In this document: positions 58,712 to 64,000 of the stretch, in pieces
Position numbering within the stretch: position 1 is the stretch's first letter
Layout of the letters: every line of letters begins with the position of its first letter
Source: Peptoanaerobacter stomatis
GTDB taxonomy: Bacteria > Bacillota > Clostridia > Peptostreptococcales > Filifactoraceae
Length of the DNA stretch: 64,000 bases
NCBI RefSeq assembly: GCF_000238095.2
Contig: NZ_JH815225.1
Location: forward strand, 522,724-586,723
Reading direction: 5' to 3'
Made by a program: the position numbers and the translations under genes
Notes under the pieces: model-generated
Database searches by the model: none
What the model saw: only the letters and a program-made list of their open reading frames with translations
What the model was told of the DNA's origin: nothing

Positions 58712-61132
58712 TTAAATTTCTTCTTGTTCAAAATTAAGTATTTCTCTTTCTTCCAAATCATTAACTTCCATTGGTGCAAAGAAGTAAAAACCTTGTATAT
58801 TATTACATCCGTTTTCTACTAAAAAAGTCAACTCTTCTTTAGTTTCAACACCTTCAGCAATTATTTCTATATCAAGACCTTTTGCAAGACTTATCAAAGA
58901 AAGTATTATACCTTCATCTATTTTATTTTTGCCTATACCTCTCACAAAGCTTATATCTATCTTTATCTTGTCAACAGGCAAATTTTTTAAATAGTTAAAT
59001 GTGGAATACTTAGTCCCAAAGTCGTCTACAGCTATTCTAACACCTAATTCTTTAAGCATGCTTAAAACTGTGATGGAATTTTTTATATCCTTTACTATAC
59101 TTGTTTCTGTTATTTCAAACTCCATACAAGACGGTTCTACACCTGTTTGTAAAAGTGCAGTAGATATTTCATCATAAAGTACGGGATTCATCAACTGATT
59201 CGCAGAAAGATTTATTGCAATTTTAAAATCTCTGCCATATTTGTCACTCCATTTTTTACCTTGACTACAAGCCTCAAATATTATCCATCTTCCCATATCG
59301 GATATTATATTTGTTTTTTCCGCTACAGGTATAAACACTCCCGGATGAACAATCTTGCCGTCTTTTTGCCATCTTAACAGAGCTTCAAATCCTATTACTG
59401 ATGCTGTACTGTTTTGTATGCAGATTTGCGGTTGATAATATAATAAAAGTTCGTCTTTAGATAAAGCATTAAGCAAATTATGAGTCAAATCATATTCTCT
59501 TTCTATGTCAAGCCTATATTTTTCTTGGAAAAATTTATATTGATTTTTACCATCTTCTTTAGCTTTATACATCGCTGCATCAGCACTTTTTGTAAGTTCA
59601 TCTTTCGTTGTTCCATCTTTAGGATACATAGCTATACCTATTGATGCCGATACATGTATTCTTGCCTCATCAAAGTAAACAGGCTCTTTTACCGTATCAA
59701 GTATCATCTGTGCATTTGTAGCAACATAAGTTTCACTCGGAACATCTTTGAACAATATTACAAACTCGTCTCCGCCAAATCTTGAAATAACAACATTTTT
59801 ATATTTATATAGATGTCTTAACCTATCAGAAATTGCAATGAGAACATCATCTCCATAACTGTGTCCCAAAGAATCATTTACAGATTTAAAACCGTCCAAA
59901 TCTATAAACATCAATGCGTGAAGCTCATCTGTATCTTCAAATAACGTATTTTCAAGCTCTTGTATAAAATATGCTCTATTATAAAGTGCTGTTAATGTAT
60001 CATAACAGAATATATCTCTTATCTGATATTCTATAGATACCCTGTCATTTATTTCATTTTGTAATTTCTCATTATACTCTTGTAGTTCTCTTGTTCTTTT
60101 CGCTATCTTACTTTCCAAATCTTTCTTTACTTTTTCCAATCTATGCCTTGCATCTACAAGCTGTCTTATAATTTGGAATATAAATATTCTGCCCCTTATA
60201 TCTCCAAATTTGTCACATACATTTGAAAACACCATTATAGATAATATTGCATCGTCTTTTGTATTTATATATATCTCAGAAGACAAGTTTTCTTCAACGT
60301 CATCAAAATCACTCGACGTTACAAAAACATCTCTTATATTTTGTCTATCCTTGCCTATAACTTCCTCAGACTTTTTATTGAAATATACTATATTGTCATT
60401 TTTATCAGTTAATATTACAGATTCATTCATAGAATTTATAATATTAAAAATTATATCCTCAGGCAATCCGTTTGCAAAATCAAGATTGTTCACAAGTCTA
60501 TACATAAAAGCCATAGGTATTATAAATGCAAATACCCCCATATTTCCAAGCCTTGATGAAAATATATACATATCAGGAGAATACACATAAACATATAAAA
60601 AAGAAATTGTAAATATGGCATAAACAGCCGCAAAAACATACAAGTTAATTCTATATTTATTGTCCTTTATTTCCCTACCCTTATATATTATTGAAGCTAA
60701 AGTTCCTCCCGCAAAAAAAGAAATATATAGCAAAAATACAACAGTAATGATATTTTTGCCAAAAACACTGTTACTTGCAAAAGCCGAAGTGTTGCTCAAT
60801 AAAAATGCAGTAAAAATTGCAGGAATGATATATATAATCAAAATAGATTTTGACTTTATATATCTCAATATGTTAAACATACAATGAAATATAAAGGCAA
60901 AAATCCATAAATATATGCACATTTCCATGATATGAATAAACAAAATCATATGTATATCATTAGCAAAATAATATACTCCATAAAAAAATGCTATAATTGA
61001 AAATAATACCATTATTAAAATATATATTTTTACAAATATATGTGTTTTTTCCGAATTATATTTCCTAAGTGCAAGAAAAAAGTAGAGCGAGCTACAAATA
61101 AAAAATAACACCCCAAAAAAGTGCATATACAT
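58712..61132 (-). CDS. membrane PAS-GGDEF-EAL cyclic-di-GMP protein
   Basis: 806 residues. About seven transmembrane helices lie in residues 1-220, a 7TM-type sensor. A PAS domain follows (about 230-330, 'NSMNESVILTDKNDNIVYFNKKSEEVIG'), then a coiled coil, a GGDEF domain with intact RFGGDEF, and an EAL domain with EALLRW, NLSANQL, EITET, DDFG, KIDISF and AEGVET all present. Both cyclase and phosphodiesterase centres look intact, so the net activity cannot be told. No RxxD inhibitory site is seen five residues before GGDEF. GGAG precedes the ATG. It is monocistronic. Confidence 0.92.
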   Translation of the reverse strand: MYMHFFGVLFFICSSLYFFLALRKYNSEKTHIFVKIYILIMVLFSIIAFFYGVYYFANDIHMILFIHIMEMCIYLWIFAFIFHCMFNILRYIKSKSILIIYIIPAIFTAFLLSNTSAFASNSVFGKNIITVVFLLYISFFAGGTLASIIYKGREIKDNKYRINLYVFAAVYAIFTISFLYVYVYSPDMYIFSSRLGNMGVFAFIIPMAFMYRLVNNLDFANGLPEDIIFNIINSMNESVILTDKNDNIVYFNKKSEEVIGKDRQNIRDVFVTSSDFDDVEENLSSEIYINTKDDAILSIMVFSNVCDKFGDIRGRIFIFQIIRQLVDARHRLEKVKKDLESKIAKRTRELQEYNEKLQNEINDRVSIEYQIRDIFCYDTLTALYNRAYFIQELENTLFEDTDELHALMFIDLDGFKSVNDSLGHSYGDDVLIAISDRLRHLYKYKNVVISRFGGDEFVILFKDVPSETYVATNAQMILDTVKEPVYFDEARIHVSASIGIAMYPKDGTTKDELTKSADAAMYKAKEDGKNQYKFFQEKYRLDIEREYDLTHNLLNALSKDELLLYYQPQICIQNSTASVIGFEALLRWQKDGKIVHPGVFIPVAEKTNIISDMGRWIIFEACSQGKKWSDKYGRDFKIAINLSANQLMNPVLYDEISTALLQTGVEPSCMEFEITETSIVKDIKNSITVLSMLKELGVRIAVDDFGTKYSTFNYLKNLPVDKIKIDISFVRGIGKNKIDEGIILSLISLAKGLDIEIIAEGVETKEELTFLVENGCNNIQGFYFFAPMEVNDLEEREILNFEQEEI

Positions 61133-61159
61133 AATCTAAACTCCATCTTTAATTAAAAT

Positions 61160-61268
61160 TAATACTAAAACCTATTTAAATAACATAATTGATTAAAACA
61201 CTAATATAAAATCTAATATATTAATCGTAATATTTTTATATCAGCCGTTTAATTAGGAAATAGTATAA
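61160..61268. repeat. AT-rich inverted-terminal repeat element, copy 10
   Basis: TAATACTAAAACCTATTTAAA at the left is matched by TTTAATTAGGAAATAGTATAA at the right, an imperfect inverted repeat of about 20 bases, 109 bases in all. It lies upstream of the GGDEF-EAL gene. Confidence 0.65.
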
Positions 61269-61629
61269 AATATAATTCTGCACAATGTTATCAAGTAATA
61301 AGTTTAATATAATACTAAACTTTTAAATTATATAATTAGATTTCCTATAGTATAACATATAAAGCCTTACTATTTCAACAAATTAAATTTTTTTATTAAA
61401 TTATTTTTACATTTTTTTCAATATATATTTATAGATTGAAATATTTGTAATATACTATATATCGAACAATAAAAAAATAAACAATATTTTTTTAAATTTT
61501 TACTCAAGTTTTACAAATTTTTAAATATAAATCATTCATAAAATATTTTTTTATATATTTTTATATTGTACCGCCTTTTCTATTAAAAATAACATTTAGC
61601 TATACAAAATATAATAAATCTATTTCATC

Positions 61630-61676
61630 ATTGTAAGTTTTAAATGGACATTTATAAATGTCCATACTTTACAATA
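61630..61676 (+). promoter_or_regulatory. long hairpin / palindrome upstream of adenine deaminase
   Basis: 61644-61665 is a perfect 22-base palindrome, ATGGACATTT-AT-AAATGTCCAT in plan. Flanking ATTGTAA and TTACAAT extend the stem, with a small asymmetric loop. It lies about 100 bases before the ade ATG, in a 500-base stretch (61269-61777) where I see no gene. It does not match the purine riboswitch. It could be an operator, an attenuator stem or an unrelated palindrome. Confidence 0.5.
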
Positions 61677-61777
61677 CTTAATTTAACTTATATGGTATCG
61701 TTACTTTGTGTATTTTTATAACTATATTTTATTTTTGTATTAAAAACTGTATCAAATAATATGGGAGGTAATTATAT

Positions 61778-63508
61778 ATGAAAAAAGAAAATTTAAAAAA
61801 ATTAATTGATGTAGCATCAGGAAGATTAAAAGCAGACATAGTGATTAAAAACTGTAAAATAATAGATGTTTTTTCTCACGACATTATAAACGGAGACATA
61901 GCTATATGCGATTACCAAATAGCAGGCATAGGTGATTATGACGGAAATGAAATAATTGACGCACACGGATTATATGCTTCTCCGGGTTTTATAGAAAGCC
62001 ACATACATATCGAATCATCATATTTATCACCAAGTGAGCTTGGCAGATTGTTGGTGCCACACGGTACTACCACAATAATTGCTGATCCTCATGAAATAGT
62101 TAATGTATGCGGAATCACAGGTCTTGATTATATGATGGAATCTGCAAAAGGAACAGCCCTCGATATAAAATTTGCATTGCCGTCTTGCGTACCGGCAACT
62201 CCTTTTGAACACGCCGGTGCAATATTAGACTCTGAAAAAATGAAAGAACCTATAAAAAGAGAAAACATAATAGGTCTTGGAGAATTTATGAATTTTATAG
62301 GAGTTATAAATGCTGATGATGAGGTACTTAACAAACTCATAGTTGCAAAAAATGAAGGAAAAATAATAGACGGACATAGTCCTCAAGTATATGATAAAGA
62401 TTTGAATGCATACTCGGCAGCAAGAATATTGGCTGACCATGAATGTGCAGATGTAAAAGAAATGCAAGACCGAATACAACGAGGTATGTATGTACTGCTC
62501 AGACAAGGCTCAGCTTGCCACGACCTTCGTACTTTATTAAAAGGTGTCAATGAAAAAAACAGCAGAAGATGTTTATTATGCTCAGATGACAGACAACCCA
62601 AGACTATTTTTGAAGAAGGTCATATAGACGGCCACTTGAAAATTTGTGTAGAAGAAGGTCTTGATGCAATCACAGCGATACAGATGGCTACACTTAATGC
62701 AAGCGAGTGTTTCAGATTATATGACAGAGGAGCAATAGCTCCAGGTTATCGTGCAGACATAGTATTATTTGAAGATTTAAAAGATTTTAAAGTTAAAAGC
62801 GTATTTATAAAAGGCGAATTAGTTGCACAAAACGAAAATTATCTTAAAGAAACAAAATACTATGATATTTCCTCTGTAAAAGGAAGTGTAAAAGTAAAAG
62901 ACTTTTCATTAGACAAATTAAAGACAAAACTTAAATCAAATAAAATAAACGTAATAGAATTATCAAAGGGCAGTGTAGTTACAAAAAAAGTAGTAGAAAC
63001 TGTAGATATTGATGAAAATGGAGAATTTATAAGAAATCAAAACAAAGACATTGTAAAAATGGTAGTTGTTGAAAGACACAATAACACCGGTAATGTAGCT
63101 TGCGCTTTCATAAAAGGCTACGGTATAAAATCAGGAGCAGTAGCTTTATCCATAGCACACGACTCTCATAACATAATAGCAGTCGGTGTAAGTGATGAAG
63201 AAATCTATTTTGCAGTAAAAAGTCTAATCGAACAGGAAGGGGGAATAGTCCTTACAAAAGATAATAAAATAATAGAAAGTATGCCTATGCCTATAGCAGG
63301 GCTTATGAGCGATAAAAACGGAGAATGGGTAAACGAAAAATTACAGTCAATACACGAAAAGGCACACGAGCATTTAGGTATATCCGGTGATGTAGAGCCC
63401 GTTATGACGCTTTGCTTTATGTCGCTTCCTGTAATACCTGAACTAAAACTCACAGACATGGGACTATTTGATGTAAAAAACTCAAAATTTATAAATATAG
63501 AAGCATAG
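61778..63508 (+). CDS. ade: adenine deaminase
   Basis: 576 residues of the Ade branch of the amidohydrolases. 'ASPGFIESHIHIESSYLSPSELGRLLVPHGTTTIIADPHEI' holds the HxH metal ligands, 'DGHSPQVYDKDLNAY' and 'CSDDRQPKTIFEEGHIDGHL' the later ligands. The C-terminal domain with 'VVERHNNTGNVACAFIKGYG' and 'GGIVLTKDNKIIESMPMPIAGLMS' is specific to Ade. It deaminates adenine to hypoxanthine for purine salvage. GGGAGGTAA precedes the ATG. It is monocistronic, with a hairpin after the stop. Confidence 0.95.
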   Translation: MKKENLKKLIDVASGRLKADIVIKNCKIIDVFSHDIINGDIAICDYQIAGIGDYDGNEIIDAHGLYASPGFIESHIHIESSYLSPSELGRLLVPHGTTTIIADPHEIVNVCGITGLDYMMESAKGTALDIKFALPSCVPATPFEHAGAILDSEKMKEPIKRENIIGLGEFMNFIGVINADDEVLNKLIVAKNEGKIIDGHSPQVYDKDLNAYSAARILADHECADVKEMQDRIQRGMYVLLRQGSACHDLRTLLKGVNEKNSRRCLLCSDDRQPKTIFEEGHIDGHLKICVEEGLDAITAIQMATLNASECFRLYDRGAIAPGYRADIVLFEDLKDFKVKSVFIKGELVAQNENYLKETKYYDISSVKGSVKVKDFSLDKLKTKLKSNKINVIELSKGSVVTKKVVETVDIDENGEFIRNQNKDIVKMVVVERHNNTGNVACAFIKGYGIKSGAVALSIAHDSHNIIAVGVSDEEIYFAVKSLIEQEGGIVLTKDNKIIESMPMPIAGLMSDKNGEWVNEKLQSIHEKAHEHLGISGDVEPVMTLCFMSLPVIPELKLTDMGLFDVKNSKFINIEA

Positions 63509-63522
63509 ATTTTTTTAATATA

Positions 63523-63561
63523 ATGCTCAAATATGTTTTGCTCATAACACATATTTGAGCA
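63523..63561 (+). terminator. hairpin after adenine deaminase gene
   Basis: Arms 63523-63536 and 63548-63561 (ATGCTCAAATATGT with ACATATTTGAGCAT) are perfectly complementary. The T tract is broken, so termination strength is uncertain. Confidence 0.65.
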
Positions 63562-63566
63562 TATCT

Positions 63567-63694
63567 TATACTAATATTCGTTTGATTAATGGATACATTT
63601 ATATATGTTGTTTATTTTAAATATACTTAATTTTAATTAGCTGACGAATTCTTAAAAATCAAAATATCCATTATTCTATTAACTTTTAGTATTA
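63567..63694. repeat. AT-rich inverted-terminal repeat element, copy 11
   Basis: A 128-base element from TATACTAATATTCGTTTGAT to TATTAACTTTTAGTATTA, between ade and the RNR gene. GATTAATGGATA at the left is mirrored by TATCCATTATTCTATTA at the right. It is homologous to 54475-54540 and, at its left end, to 12122-12225. Confidence 0.8.
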
Positions 63695-63797
63695 ACTTAA
63701 ATAAGTTTTATTATAGACAAACAATATATAAAAAATTTAATAAATTAAAGTGAAATTTTACCAGAGTTTACACAAAATTATTTTTACTCCCAATTTT

Positions 63798-64000
63798 TTA
63801 TAAATCATCCTCTATCACTGTTGATTTTGCGTATGCTGATACTTTTGCTTCAAAAAAATCTGTCTTTATGGAATTAGGATCTGAATATTCTTTTACCCAT
63901 TTCATAGATTCTATTTCTTCTTCATATCCTTCATATATAGGTTCAAATCCGAGACCTTTACATCTCAAATTGCCTATATATTTTATATAGTCTTCCACCA
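63798..64000 (-). CDS. nrdB: class I ribonucleotide reductase small subunit (C-terminal fragment)
   Basis: Only the last ~67 residues are in the window; the 5' part lies beyond the right edge. 'EDYIKYIGNLRCKGLGFEPIYEG' and 'MKWVKEYSDPNSIKTDFFEAKVSAYAKS' are the usual end of NrdB-type beta subunits, including the tail that docks on the large subunit. The beta subunit carries the metal/radical cofactor that starts ribonucleotide reduction. It would be a natural target of the NrdR encoded at 41230-41694. Confidence 0.75.
   Translation of the reverse strand, partial: VEDYIKYIGNLRCKGLGFEPIYEGYEEEIESMKWVKEYSDPNSIKTDFFEAKVSAYAKSTVIEDDL

Noticed and set aside
61269-61777. Possible purine riboswitch before adenine deaminase
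   Set aside because: The conserved purine-riboswitch core (TATAATCCT...GGGAGTTTCTACC type) and its three-way junction are not there; only a simple palindromic stem is seen.

Overview
The window is about 64 kb of very AT-rich DNA, with A/T-dominated codons and intergenic DNA that is almost only A and T. Shine-Dalgarno sites are strong and purine-rich, and GTG and TTG starts are common. The gene content (V-type ATPase, adenine deaminase, trmK/Nif3, NrdR, RecX, DivIB, RqcH, a DUF512 radical SAM protein) fits a low-GC anaerobic Firmicute of the Clostridia, perhaps a Peptostreptococcaceae relative. The genus cannot be fixed from sequence reading alone. No rRNA, tRNA, CRISPR array or prophage was seen.

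Left part (1-4.5 kb, minus strand): a truncated B12-binding radical SAM protein with its upstream methyltransferase, a DUF1722 / pyrimidine-dimer-glycosylase-like / GNAT operon, and a lone GNAT gene. From 5.1 to 12 kb on the plus strand lies a seven-gene operon for CMP-legionaminic acid (legB, legC, ptmE-like, neuD-type acyltransferase, legI, legG, legF), closed by a hairpin terminator. An FAD dehydrogenase (COG2509 type) follows, then a 21-bp perfect-stem terminator facing the 3' end of the V-ATPase operon.

13.8-22.5 kb (minus): a nine-gene V-ATPase operon in the Enterococcus hirae ntp order F-I-K-E-C-G-A-B-D. Its K subunit carries all the known Na+ ligands. It diverges from a tightly overlapped plus-strand operon (23.1-27.6 kb: trmK, Nif3-like, zinc-ribbon coiled coil, THUMP rRNA methyltransferase, cobD-like). 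Next come a solo IS200-type element, then an isochorismatase-family hydrolase, NnrE, a PNPOx-like protein, a solitary KilA-N protein, a Cof-type HAD phosphatase, cobT and rqcH (28.7-36 kb).

36-48 kb (minus): DUF1846, recX, der, a DUF512 radical SAM protein, nrdR, ftsZ, divIB, murG, ftsW (a reduced division and cell-wall cluster with no ftsA or mur ligase genes), fucA and a membrane protein of unknown function. A plus-strand two-component system at 48.5-50.4 kb has a frameshifted sensor kinase. The rest is minus-strand: a cyclase-family protein, gnd-zwf, secA-prfB (prfB with the +1 frameshift site) and a GGDEF-EAL protein. Adenine deaminase follows on the plus strand, and the truncated 3' end of a ribonucleotide reductase small subunit sits at the right edge.

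The most unusual feature is a family of roughly 70-140 bp AT-rich intergenic repeats ending in TA(A/T)TACTA...TAGTAT(T/A)A inverted termini. At least eleven copies or fragments lie between genes. Some pairs are clearly homologous along their whole length, so this is a dispersed MITE-like element rather than random AT richness.
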